From Verrucosispora sioxanthis (GTDB lineage Bacteria > Actinomycetota > Actinomycetes > Mycobacteriales > Micromonosporaceae), in assembly GCF_010560025.1 (NCBI RefSeq), contig NZ_SAIY01000006.1, positions 302,641-366,640 of the forward strand: a DNA stretch of 64,000 nucleotides. The letters run 5' to 3'. Positions 8,032 through 17,103 of the stretch are shown in pieces. The notes below the pieces were generated by a model, which saw only the letters and a list, made by a program, of their open reading frames with translations, was not told the DNA's origin and made no database searches. Position 1 is the first letter of the stretch, and every line of letters starts with the position of its first letter. The position numbers and the translations under genes were made by a program.

Positions 8032-8349
8032 GTGATCGCCATCGAGCTGATGGAAACGGCGTCCACAAGCGCCCTCCACCTGCTCTCCACCCTGGTGTCG
8101 TCGATTCCGCTCGCCGCGGAGGAACCGAAGGGGATCGACACCGAGGGCGTCGTCACCTTCTTCGCCAGCAAGATCGCGCCGATCCTGCTCGCCGTGCTGG
8201 GCGTCATCTTCATCGGCCGCGCCAGCCGGGGCGAGATCTCGAAGGTGCTGACCAGCTCGGCCATCGCGATCGTCGGGTTGGCCTTCATCGCCGGAGCCGC
8301 CACCCTCTTCTTCATCGGCGACTTCCTGATCAACCTGATCTTCGAATAG
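8032..8349 (+). CDS. VirB2/TrbC-like pilin or small two-helix membrane protein
   Basis: The first gene of the secretion-like operon: 105 residues starting at a GTG five bases after GGGGAGG. An N-terminal weakly hydrophobic leader ends near SIPLAAEE (about residue 30). Two long hydrophobic helices follow (about 45-62 and 72-104) with the short basic loop GRASRGEIS between them. This size and topology match VirB2/TrbC pilins, which are processed and assembled by type IV secretion systems. There is no direct sequence signature, so the call rests on topology and on lying just before VirB3- and VirB4-like genes. Confidence 0.6.
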   Translation: MIAIELMETASTSALHLLSTLVSSIPLAAEEPKGIDTEGVVTFFASKIAPILLAVLGVIFIGRASRGEISKVLTSSAIAIVGLAFIAGAATLFFIGDFLINLIFE

Positions 8350-8362
8350 ACGCGGGCACGAG

Positions 8363-8725
8363 ATGCGGCTGCGCACCGACGACGACATCTACCGGGCTCG
8401 CCTGGTCTATCTCGGGCCGCCCGGCTACACCCTTCCGGTCCACCTGCCGTACGCCCAGTACGGGCTGTTCATGCTGCTCGTCCCCCTCTACATGTTCATC
8501 CACTGGCTGTTCACGCTGCGGGTCGAACTCTTCCCCGCCTGGGAGATCGCCCTCGCGATCGTGACCACCTCGTTCGTCTTCCGGTACGTCGACCCGGACC
8601 GTCCGGCGCGCATGGTGATCCGTACCGCGCTGACCGACTGGCGACGAACCCGGGAGCCGGCCGCCGAGCAGCGCGATCCGCGCCTGGTCGGCAGCAGGAT
8701 CAGGATCCGGGAGGAACTGGCATGA
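8363..8725 (+). CDS. VirB3/PrgI/TcpE-like membrane protein
   Basis: A 120-residue protein with a polar N-terminus, two closely spaced membrane helices (about 35-52 and 56-76) and a basic cytoplasmic tail of 45 residues. VirB3 and Gram-positive PrgI/TcpE proteins share this plan and are usually encoded directly before the VirB4 ATPase, as here. The start ATG lies 13 bases after the previous stop; the stop overlaps a small ORF leading to the ATPase gene. It probably sits at the membrane base of the channel. The family call is by architecture and order. Confidence 0.6.
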   Translation: MRLRTDDDIYRARLVYLGPPGYTLPVHLPYAQYGLFMLLVPLYMFIHWLFTLRVELFPAWEIALAIVTTSFVFRYVDPDRPARMVIRTALTDWRRTREPAAEQRDPRLVGSRIRIREELA

Positions 8726-8778
8726 CCGGCTGCACGCCGTACGGGCCGAACGAGGACACGGGCAGGGCGATCGCATGA
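8722..8778 (+). other. 18-codon bridging ORF before the VirB4-like gene
   Basis: ATG overlaps the preceding stop (ATGA) and is preceded by the best ribosome site in the area, GGGAGGAA. It encodes MTGCTPYGPNEDTGRAIA, and its TGA overlaps the ATPase ATG (ATGA). The ATPase ATG has no comparable site of its own, so ribosomes may reach it through this ORF. It could instead be a non-coding accident of spacing. Confidence 0.4.
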
Positions 8779-11700
8779 GCCGCTCCGCCACGCCGGGATC
8801 CCCGGCCGGACGTCCGGCCGCACCACACGGTAACCGTGCGCGTTCATTCGACTACCCGGAAGCCGATGGGCTGGATGAGACCACGCTGGACCCGGCACTC
8901 GCCACCACCCCGGCGCACGGCAGCGTCGGTGTGTTCCAGGCACCCCGCCCGCCGCAGCGCCGAGCGGCTCCGGCCGATTCGGCCCCGGCCAGCCGGGACG
9001 GCGCGGACATCGACTCACCGTTCCTCGACCTCTTCGGTGGCGCGTACCCCCGGCCCGGTGCCGCCCAGCGGGGCAACGGGCACCGCACGAGCCTTGCCGC
9101 AGCAGCCGCATCCGCACCGCCGCCCGCCGTCGGGCCCGCACCGGCAGCCCGTCGAGCGGCTCCGCCACCGGCGCCGCCCGCGCCACCGCGACCGCCCGAC
9201 CCGGCGCCGGCCACGCCACCCGGCCGCTTGGTCGAGGGCCCGGCGCCGGCCACGAACACGCCGCCGGCTCCGCCCCGGATGGCACCCAACCCGGCGGACC
9301 GGTTGCCGACCGCCCGGCCGCCCGCCGACGACCGGCCCACCGGCGACGACCGCCCGCTCGGGAGGACCGCCGCGCCCGCGACAACGACCCGGCGCCGACC
9401 GACGATCCCGGGAAGACGCCACGTCGGTCAGCGCCGCCGGCCAACCGTCCGGCCCCCCGGCAACGGTCCGTCGACCACCGCGACCGGCCGGTCAAGCCGG
9501 TCCGTGTCCGACCACCGAGGATCAAGTTCGGCGATCGTGATCCGGCCGTCGAGTTGGCCATCACCGAGATCGCCGGGCACCTGACCTTCACCCCCAACAC
9601 GGTCACCGCCTGGTACTGGCTGCCCGAGGTGCGCTGGGCCTTCCGGCCGGACGCGGAACGCGAGGCGCTGCTCTCGGCGATCTCCGAGCAGTACGCCGGC
9701 CTGGCCGGCTTCCGGCTGCACCTGCGCCGCACCACCCGGCCCTTCCCGGCCGACGAGTGGGCCCGCACCATCGACGCCAACACCGCCGCACCGCTGCCCG
9801 ACGTCCCCGGCACACCCGGATGGGGCGAGCACCTGGTCGCCGCGCAACGCCACCTGCTGTCGGTGAATCACGCCGAGGGTCAGACCTACCTCGGCGTCAC
9901 CTTCGCCCGCCGTTCCCTCGGTGACTCGCTCACCGAGCGGCTGCTGCGCACCTTCGGCCGCGGCGTCGCCGAGGGCGAGCGGCGCAAGCTCGGCCGCACC
10001 GTCGAGCAGTTCGACGAGGTGCTCGGCGCCTTCGGCATGCGGGGGCGGCGCGTCACCGCGCACGAGCTGGAGTGGCTGCTCTACCGGTCGGTGGCACTCT
10101 GCATGGCGCCCCCCGGCACGCTCTCACCCATCACCGACGGTCGTTGGGAACGCGGCGACCTGCTCGCCCTCACCGAACAGGTCGAGCGCTACCGCACGCC
10201 GTACGGCTCCACCGTCAAGCTGGTCCACCGGATGACCGGCGAGGAACGACACGTGGCGGTGCTCGCCGTCGGTCGGATGGAGCCGCTGGAGATCCCCGAG
10301 CGACACGAACCCTGGTTGCACTTCCACGAGCGGCTGCCCTGGCCGATGGAGCTCTCCACCCGGGTCGACATCCTCGGTTCCGGCGACTCCTTCCGCAACC
10401 TCGAACACCGACTCCGGATGATCCGGTCACAGCAGTTGGACTACGCCGAACACGGCATCGACGCGCCGCCCGAACTGGAGCGACTCGCCAAGCGCGCGCT
10501 GGTCATCGGCGACGAGATGACCACGGGGCTGCCGGTCGACTCGGCCCGCGCCCATGGCTGGCACCGCATCGCGGTCGGCGGTCGGACCCGGGAGGAGTGC
10601 CTGGAACGGGCCCGTCGGCTCATCCAGCTCTACTCGCGCGAGCTGCGTATCTCCCTGCAGCATCCGAAGAACCAGGACTGGCTGGCCCGCGAGTTCATTC
10701 CGGGTGAGCCGATCGCCAACACCGGTTACGTACGCAGGATGCCCGTCAACCTGCTCGCGGCGGCGCTGCCGCAGGCCGCCTCCACGGTGGGTGACCGACG
10801 TGGCGACCTGATCGGTCGTACCGCCGGGACCTGCCGCCGCCCGGTCTTCCTCGACCTGCACTTTCCCATGGAGGTGCGGGAGCGCTCCGGCCTGGCGGTC
10901 TTCGTGGCCGAACCGGGCGGCGGCAAGTCCACGCTGCTCGGCGCGTTGGGCTACCTGGCCGCCCGCCGCGGCGTACAGGTGACCCTGCTCGACCCCTCCG
11001 GCCCGCTGGCCCGGCTCTGCGCGATGCCGGAGCTTCGTCCCTACTCGCGGGTGCTGAACCTGACCGGCTCCGAGCACGGCACGCTGGCGCCGTACTCACT
11101 GATCCCGACCCCGCTGCGCAGCGAGTTCGCCGCCGGAGCCGCCGGTGACCGGGAGTTCGAGATCGCCGTCTCCAATGCGCGGGCCGAGCGGCGGATGCTG
11201 GTACAGGACATCTGCATGATGCTGGTGCCACCGCAGGTGGCTCGGGAGGCCTCCACCGCCACCCTGTTCCGGCACGCCGTGCGCCAGGTGCCCGCCGAGG
11301 AGACCTCCACTCTGGACGACGTGGTCACCTGCCTCGGCCAGCTCGACGACGACGCCGGCCGGGAACTGGCCAACCTGCTGCTGGACACCGCCGAGATGCC
11401 ACTGGCGATGCTCTTCTTCGGTCGCCCGCCGGAGGGCCTGCTCGGCCCGGACGCCGCACTCACCGTGATCACCATGGCCGGCCTGCGGCTGCCCGACCTC
11501 AAGATCGAACGTGAGTACTGGTCGGCCGAGGAGGCACTCGCCCTGCCGATGCTGCACACCGCGCATCGGCTGGCGGTCCGCCGCTGCTACGGCGGCTCGA
11601 TGGCCTCCCGGAAGCTGGTCGGCCTGGACGAGGCGCACTTCATGGAGGGGTGGCGCTCCGGCCGATCCTTCCTCGTCCGGCTCGCCCGTGACTCCCGCAA

Positions 11701-12082
11701 GTGGAACCTGGCCGCGCTCGTCGCCTCGCAGAACCCCCGGGACATCCTCGGTCTCGACGTACAGAACCTCGTCTCCACCGTGTTCGTCGGCCGGATCGCC
11801 GAAGACGCCGAGATCGCCTCCGAGGCGCTGCGACTGCTACGCGTACCGGTGGACGACGGTTACGAGGCCACCCTCGCCTCGCTCTCCACCGCCGATGCGA
11901 CCTCGGCCAACCGGCTCGGCTTCCGGGAGTTCGTGATGCGCGACGTCGACGGCCGGGTCCAGAAGGTTCGGGTCGACGTCTCCTACGTGGATGGACTGCT
12001 GGACCACCTCGACACCACCCCCGCCGCCATCGCCGCCGCCGCAGGGGTGCTGCCGACCGTGCTGCCTGACATGGAGGCGTGA
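8775..12082 (+). CDS. VirB4-like secretion ATPase with long proline-rich N-terminus, one frame break
   Basis: The motor ATPase of the type IV-like secretion operon. The C-terminal 842 residues (from 9554) form the VirB4/TraC-type region, with Walker A EPGGGKST near nucleotide 10910 and Walker B KLVGLDEAHF near 11620. The first 190 codons, from the ATG at 8775, are rich in Pro, Ala and Arg. Coding character moves from that frame to the ATPase frame at about 9340-9362, where one missing base would join them. The segment before 9554 in the ATPase frame (RPPRIKFGDRDPAVELAI) clearly belongs to the protein, so a TTG start at 9554 is unlikely. The repaired length is about 1102 residues, long for VirB4. 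Confidence 0.8.
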
Positions 12083-12084
12083 CA

Positions 12085-14025
12085 ATGGCGAGGGCCCGGG
12101 CACGGATCACGGCGCTCCTCCTGGCACTCGGCGTCCTCGCCGCAGCCACGATCAGCTGGCCCGGGCTCACCGCCACACCGGCGTACGCGGCTTCGGCCGG
12201 GTACCAGGCCGCGGCGGCCGAACTCTGCACGACCGAGGAGTGGCAGGTCGATTTCCGCGCCTGCGTCACCAAGCTGCAGCAGGTGGCGGAGTCGGAGGCG
12301 ACGTGCCGTAATCCCCCGACGCCGACTGCGCCGGATTCTGGCATCGCCGGGTGGTTCGCTTCCCGTCCCGAGGCCTCCAAGCTGCCCGGCCCGAAGGGTT
12401 ACTACAGCGACTACGGATACGCCGGCTACAGCTACAGCACCTACGACATCGATTCCGGCTGTGCGACCACGCTGCTGCACCCGGACTACAAGTTCACCAA
12501 CACCATCGCCAACGGCGAGTTCATGATGGCCACGGCGATCATCGGCGCCTCGAACGCGCTGCGCGAACGCGCGTGGGAGCCGGGCACCATGTGGGGCTGG
12601 GCGGATCCCCTGGTGGACCAGGCCACCAAGGCCATCTACCAGAAGGTGTTCAGTGTCTTCGGCATCGTCACGCTCTGCGTGGTCGGGCTCTACCTGCTCT
12701 GGCGCTCGCGCCAGTCCGACATGAGCAACGCGATGACCACGGCGGGCTGGGCGTTGGTGGTGATGGTGGCGGTCACCGCACTGGCCGCCTGGCCGGTCAA
12801 GTCGGCGAACCTCGCCGACGGTGCCCTCGTCTCCACGCTCGGCGTCGTGCACGACGCGGTGGGCCCCGCCGCCAAGGACGTGCCGCCGGACCGGTGTGCG
12901 ATGCCCAATCCGGACGCCTGCACGGACAAGCGGCCACCAGCGGTCCGGGCCAGCGACACCGCCGCGGAGGCGATGCTTTACCGGAACTGGCTGCGCGGGG
13001 TGCTCGGCTCGGCCGACAGCGAGACCGCCAGGAAGTACGGAGCGGCGCTCTACGACGCCAAGTCGCTGTCCTGGGAGGAGACGGAGAAGATCCGGGCCAA
13101 TCCGCAGACGCGTGAGGCCACCATCAACGCTAAGAAGCAGCAGTGGATGACGGTCGCCGCGCAGATCGAACGGGAGGATCCGGAGGCCTACGAGTACCTG
13201 AAGGGCGTCCGGGACATGGATCGGGTGGGCGCCGGGTTCATCGCGGTGCTCGCCGCCCTGCTCTTCGCGATGTTCGACCTGACCGCGTCACTGCTGGTGC
13301 TGCTCGGCTTCCTGATCTTCCGATGGGCGGTCATCGCGGCGCCGATCCTCGGCACCATCGGTCTGCTCCGACCGGCCAGCGCCGGTCTGCGACGGCTGGG
13401 TAACGCGGTGGTGGCGGCGCTGTTCAACATCGCGATCTTCGGCACCGGTGCCGCCATCTACCTCTTCGCGGTCGACCTCATCATGAGCACGGCCACCCTT
13501 CCCGGCTGGCTTCAGGTGGTGCTGGTCTGGCTCTGCGGGGTGGTCGGCTGGCTGCTGCTGCGCCCCTACCGCCGGATCACCCAGCTCGGCGGGAAGGACA
13601 ACAGCGAGGCGGTCAGCTCGGCGGGCTCCTGGCACCGCCGGTTCTTCCGGGACATGCGTACCGCGGCCCGGCTCGACGTCGCCGAGCCCGGCGGCACCGC
13701 CGAGCCAAGCGTGGGACGGCGTCGGGCGATCGCACCCGAGCAGCCGAGGATGCGTCCGGAGGCTCGGCCGGATCCGGTGCCGGCGGGGGCACCGGCGGCC
13801 GCGAAGCGGCCGGACGATCCGAGAACGGACGGTGCCGACAGCTCCGCCCAGGAACTGCGCACCAAGGCCGCTCCGGTGGCCCCCAGGCCGCGTCGTCGGC
13901 AGCCGGCCTCCTGGACCGAGCCGGACGTGCCGGACGAGAACCCCTCCTACGCCATCTACCGTCCCGGTTCGGCCGAACGGACGCCCGAGAAGCCGGCACC
14001 ACGGGTCCGCTCCGAGGCCCGGTGA
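12085..14025 (+). CDS. VirB6/TrbL-like polytopic membrane protein
   Basis: 646 residues. A cleavable-looking signal peptide ends near TPAYA-AS (about residue 30). A Tyr-rich extracellular part with several cysteines follows, then membrane helices around 190-210, 220-240, 380-410, 415-440 and 455-495, and a proline/arginine-rich cytoplasmic tail from about 520. VirB6/TrbL proteins form the inner-membrane channel in type IV systems and have this mix of periplasmic domain and C-terminal helix cluster. The ATG is eight bases after GGAGG; a GTG at 12079 overlapping the ATPase stop is too close to that site. Confidence 0.65.
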   Translation: MARARARITALLLALGVLAAATISWPGLTATPAYAASAGYQAAAAELCTTEEWQVDFRACVTKLQQVAESEATCRNPPTPTAPDSGIAGWFASRPEASKLPGPKGYYSDYGYAGYSYSTYDIDSGCATTLLHPDYKFTNTIANGEFMMATAIIGASNALRERAWEPGTMWGWADPLVDQATKAIYQKVFSVFGIVTLCVVGLYLLWRSRQSDMSNAMTTAGWALVVMVAVTALAAWPVKSANLADGALVSTLGVVHDAVGPAAKDVPPDRCAMPNPDACTDKRPPAVRASDTAAEAMLYRNWLRGVLGSADSETARKYGAALYDAKSLSWEETEKIRANPQTREATINAKKQQWMTVAAQIEREDPEAYEYLKGVRDMDRVGAGFIAVLAALLFAMFDLTASLLVLLGFLIFRWAVIAAPILGTIGLLRPASAGLRRLGNAVVAALFNIAIFGTGAAIYLFAVDLIMSTATLPGWLQVVLVWLCGVVGWLLLRPYRRITQLGGKDNSEAVSSAGSWHRRFFRDMRTAARLDVAEPGGTAEPSVGRRRAIAPEQPRMRPEARPDPVPAGAPAAAKRPDDPRTDGADSSAQELRTKAAPVAPRPRRRQPASWTEPDVPDENPSYAIYRPGSAERTPEKPAPRVRSEAR

Positions 14026-14582
14026 CCATCGTGCGGCGGGCGGTCGAGTTCCTCTTCCGACGGTTGCTACGGTCCCGGCTGGGTGCCGCACTCGGCATCG
14101 CCGTACTGGTGCTCGGGGTGGTGGGGGCGGCCAGGTTGGTGGCCGGCCCGACCGATCCGGCGGCCGGGCTGAGCAATCGCCCGCCCGAACCGATCACCAC
14201 TGTGCACCCGACCACCGGGGACGACGGTGCGATCTCCACGACGACCACTCCGTCCCCGGTCACCCGGCCCGGCCAGCCGGCCCCGGAAGTGGTGGCCGCC
14301 CGCTTCGCCGCCGCCTGGCTCGGCCGTCCGGGCCAGACCGCCGAGGAGTGGCACCACGCGCTACGCCCGTTCTCGACCACCGGTCTCGTCGAGAAGCTTT
14401 CCGGCGCCGATCCGACCGAAGTGCCCGCCAGCGCGGTCACCGGCGACGTGACACTCCGCCCACGCGGTGAGACCTTCGTGGAGGCGACGATCCCGCTCGA
14501 CGACGGGCAACTCCGGCTCGAACTGCTGGCACCCGACGGGCGATGGCTGGTGGATGCGGTGGACTGGAGCAGGGATGAGTGA
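14022..14582 (+). CDS. VirB8/TcpC-like single-span membrane protein
   Basis: 186 residues. A short basic N-terminus and one membrane helix (about 20-40) are followed by a Thr/Pro-rich linker (50-85) and a compact extracellular domain of about 100 residues ending LLAPDGRWLVDAVDW. VirB8 and TcpC proteins have this topology, with an NTF2-like outer domain that organises the channel. The GTG start overlaps the preceding stop and has GAGG upstream. The 3' end overlaps the next ATG by eight bases. Assignment is by architecture and gene order. Confidence 0.6.
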   Translation: MTIVRRAVEFLFRRLLRSRLGAALGIAVLVLGVVGAARLVAGPTDPAAGLSNRPPEPITTVHPTTGDDGAISTTTTPSPVTRPGQPAPEVVAARFAAAWLGRPGQTAEEWHHALRPFSTTGLVEKLSGADPTEVPASAVTGDVTLRPRGETFVEATIPLDDGQLRLELLAPDGRWLVDAVDWSRDE

Positions 14583-15741
14583 GCAGAGCCATCCCCGTCG
14601 GCCGGTCCGGATCGGCGCCCTCGCCGCCGCGCTCACCGCGACGCTGACACTGCTCTGCTGTACGGGTGGCGCTGGTGCCTTCTTCCTAACCGAGCTGGGT
14701 GGCGACGCCGCCGAGCAGCTGAGCCCGGCCAGCATGGAGTGCACCGGCGACTTCGAGGTGAATGTCACCGGCAAGATGCCGCGCTTCGCCGAGTACGGGG
14801 AACGTCAGCTGCGGAACGCGGCAGTGATCATCAAGGTCGGCCAGGAGATGAAGGTGGCGCCACGGGGCTGGGTGATCGCGGTGGCGACCGCCATGCAGGA
14901 GTCGCGGCTGCTCAACCTGGCCAACAGCACGGTCGGCGAGTCGCGGGACATCCCGAACGAGGGAGTCGGCGCCGACCACGACTCCGTCGGTCTCTTCCAG
15001 CAACGGGCCTCGTGGGGCACGGTCGCCCAGCGGATGGATCCCGCGTACGCGTCCCGCAAGTTCTACGAGAAGCTGGTCGACCTACCCGACTGGGAGAAAC
15101 TGCCACTGACCGTGGCCGCACAGCGGGTGCAGATCAGCGCCTTCCCGGACGCGTACGCCAAACACGAGGAACTGGCCGCACGGATCGTGGACGCGCTGGC
15201 CGGTGGCGCGGCACGAACCGCGCTGATCGCCGGACAGCAGGTGTGTGACGCCGCGGCGGGCGGTGAGATCGCCGCCTCCGGTTGGACCGCACCGATTCCG
15301 GGCGGGGTCGGCTCCGGATTCCGGACCGCCAGCCGGCCCGGACACAACGGTGTGGACATCTCCGCGATAAGGGGCACCGATATCAGGGTCGCGGCGACCG
15401 GCCGGGTACTGGTCTCCCGCTGCGACCCCGACCGGAGAGGACGGCTCAGCTGCGACGAGGACGGCTGGCCTGGCAAGGGAGGCTGCGGTTGGTTCGTCGA
15501 CGTGCTGCACGCCCAAGGCATCATCACCCGCTACTGTCATCTGGTGAGTCGTCCCCTGGTCGCCGTCGGCGACACGGTGCAGGCCGGTGACGTGATCGGC
15601 GATGTCGGCAGCAGCGGCAACTCCTCCGGACCACACCTGCACTTCGAGGTGCACGTCGACGGCGATCGCAGCAGCCGGGGTGCCATCGACCCGGTCCCGT
15701 TCATGCGGTCGAAGGGTGCGCCGTTGAAGGGCGTCGGGTGA
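14575..15741 (+). CDS. VirB1-like cell-wall hydrolase: lysozyme-like domain plus M23 peptidase
   Basis: 388 residues with a membrane or signal segment at about 12-40. A lytic-transglycosylase-like domain follows (about 65-210; catalytic-type Glu in AVATAMQESRLLNLAN, then the VGLFQQR motif). The C-terminal LytM/M23 zinc endopeptidase has HNGVD at about 257-261 and PHLHFE at about 353-358. Such two-domain enzymes open peptidoglycan for Gram-positive type IV machines. The ATG overlaps the preceding gene's end, so it is co-translated with the VirB8-like subunit. All metal-ligand motifs are present, so it is likely active. Confidence 0.82.
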   Translation: MSEQSHPRRPVRIGALAAALTATLTLLCCTGGAGAFFLTELGGDAAEQLSPASMECTGDFEVNVTGKMPRFAEYGERQLRNAAVIIKVGQEMKVAPRGWVIAVATAMQESRLLNLANSTVGESRDIPNEGVGADHDSVGLFQQRASWGTVAQRMDPAYASRKFYEKLVDLPDWEKLPLTVAAQRVQISAFPDAYAKHEELAARIVDALAGGAARTALIAGQQVCDAAAGGEIAASGWTAPIPGGVGSGFRTASRPGHNGVDISAIRGTDIRVAATGRVLVSRCDPDRRGRLSCDEDGWPGKGGCGWFVDVLHAQGIITRYCHLVSRPLVAVGDTVQAGDVIGDVGSSGNSSGPHLHFEVHVDGDRSSRGAIDPVPFMRSKGAPLKGVG

Positions 15742-15754
15742 ACCACGGGCCGTC

Positions 15755-16348
15755 ATGACCGAACCGCTTCCGGACCCGTTCGCCGACCAGCCCGACTGGG
15801 CTCCCCAACCGCCCCGTCCGATCGAGATCGTCCCCGCCGCGGGAAGCGTCGAACTACGCGGACGACGGGTACTTGTCGGTCTGCCCGGTCTGGGCTGGCG
15901 TGCCGACCTGCGGGCCGACGAACGGGTCGTGCAGAACAGCCGCACCTACGTCCCGGTCATCCCGGAACACGAGTGGTACCGCGCCGAGTCCGACCAGGTC
16001 GAGGTGTTCGCGCCGCTGGTGCCGGTCGAACGGGTCTGGGTCGAGACGGTCGGCGCAGCGACCACGCCGACGACGGACGGACGCCTGCGGCTCGTCTCGT
16101 TGGACGCCCCGGCCCACCCAGCACCGACGCCGGTCTTCGAGGCGGACTCGGTCACCGGGCGACGGGTCGTGCACATGGTCGGCGCCGTCGAGCACCGTGA
16201 CCTGCGTGCGGTGACCGAGACCTACTCGGGCGCCGAGGGCGACATCTGTGTGCGGGTGACTCCCGAGATGGAGTGGTACCGCTGGGCCTGGCGCGGCCAG
16301 TCACCGACCACCCTGGAGGTACCGGTCCACATGCTGTGGGTGGAGTGA
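15755..16348 (+). CDS. Unknown protein ending the secretion-like operon
   Basis: A 197-residue soluble acidic protein without signal or membrane segments. Two similar halves can be seen: an EHEWYR motif near residue 70 and an EMEWYR motif near 173, each after a stretch of beta-like alternating residues and RVVQ/RVVH. This suggests an internal duplication. I do not recognise the family. A six-codon ORF bridges it to the peptidase gene, and it ends two bases before a convergent gene. Position suggests an accessory or cytoplasmic factor of the secretion system, but this is inference. Confidence 0.7.
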   Translation: MTEPLPDPFADQPDWAPQPPRPIEIVPAAGSVELRGRRVLVGLPGLGWRADLRADERVVQNSRTYVPVIPEHEWYRAESDQVEVFAPLVPVERVWVETVGAATTPTTDGRLRLVSLDAPAHPAPTPVFEADSVTGRRVVHMVGAVEHRDLRAVTETYSGAEGDICVRVTPEMEWYRWAWRGQSPTTLEVPVHMLWVE

Positions 16349-16350
16349 GG

Positions 16351-16914
16351 TCAGCCGGCCGTCGCTGAGCAGACCCGCCAGTCCTCGTTCAGCCGCGTGG
16401 TGAACGTCCATGCCTGCCGGTCACTTTGTCGGATCCCGTCAACCTGCGCCGCAAAGGTCAGATTCACGCGCACCTCGGCGTTGTCGCCATCTCGATCCAC
16501 TTGAAGTTCCCCCCAAACGGTGGACATTGTCGTTCCGAATCGCACCTCTCGGTCTGCCAAGTCGTCCCTAAGTCTTTGTAGCTGACCCAGATCCGTGCTG
16601 CCCTCGCAGATGAAGATCGAGGCGCGTACGTCATTGCGGTCGACTAGGAACGCACGCAGGTAGTTGTCCACCACCACATCTGGGGCGCTGCGGTCGGGGG
16701 TGGTGGCTCGGTCGTAGACGAAATAGCCCACCACCCCGCCGGTCAGACAGAGCGCCGCGACCACCCCCGCCACCACGGTCAACACCGTACGCAGGCGTCG
16801 CCGGGGCTGGCGCGGCGCCGGCGCGACCGCAGGCGGTGCCAACTCCTCCGGCGGGGTCCTCTGCGCCGGTACGCGGGAGACCTGGGAACCGGCGGAGGGC
16901 GGCACTGATTCCAC
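16351..16914 (-). CDS. Membrane-anchored protein with NTF2-like outer domain, unknown function
   Basis: 187 residues. A proline-rich cytoplasmic N-terminus (1-40) and one membrane helix (about 43-66) precede an outer domain of 115 residues beginning VVVDNYLRAFLVDRND, typical of NTF2-like lipid-anchored or membrane-anchored proteins. The topology resembles the VirB8-like protein of the operon it faces. Base composition in the second half is visibly less GC-rich than its neighbours, with more A/T third positions, which hints at separate ancestry. The start is a GTG with only weak TCAGGG upstream. Confidence 0.65.
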   Translation of the reverse strand: MESVPPSAGSQVSRVPAQRTPPEELAPPAVAPAPRQPRRRLRTVLTVVAGVVAALCLTGGVVGYFVYDRATTPDRSAPDVVVDNYLRAFLVDRNDVRASIFICEGSTDLGQLQRLRDDLADREVRFGTTMSTVWGELQVDRDGDNAEVRVNLTFAAQVDGIRQSDRQAWTFTTRLNEDWRVCSATAG

Positions 16915-17103
16915 CCCCTGAGGCTATCCGCTGGCGGCTCCGGACCCAATGCCCAAGATTTGGCAGATCGTGACCGAACGCTGCCGATCGGTGAGATCCC
17001 TGACAACAACGGCGCAGCGCCGCGCCGGATCCCGGAGGTGACGCCCTCGCTGGGATACCGTCACTTCTGCCCGGCGAGTGGGTGCCGACCTCGGGCGGAG
17101 GGG

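Noticed and set aside
5862..8333. A single 823-codon frame joining FolP to FolK
   Set aside because: The middle part is antisense to folB and non-coding in character. One added base in folP restores its own end and the folB overlap.
9554..9556. TTG as start of the VirB4-like ATPase
   Set aside because: The same frame continues upstream with protein-like sequence, and there is no ribosome site before the TTG.
16960..17103. An upstream extension of the FtsK-like protein starting at 16960
   Set aside because: The extra residues lack the codon bias of the gene, while a GCGGAGG ribosome site precedes the GTGs at 17104 and 17113.
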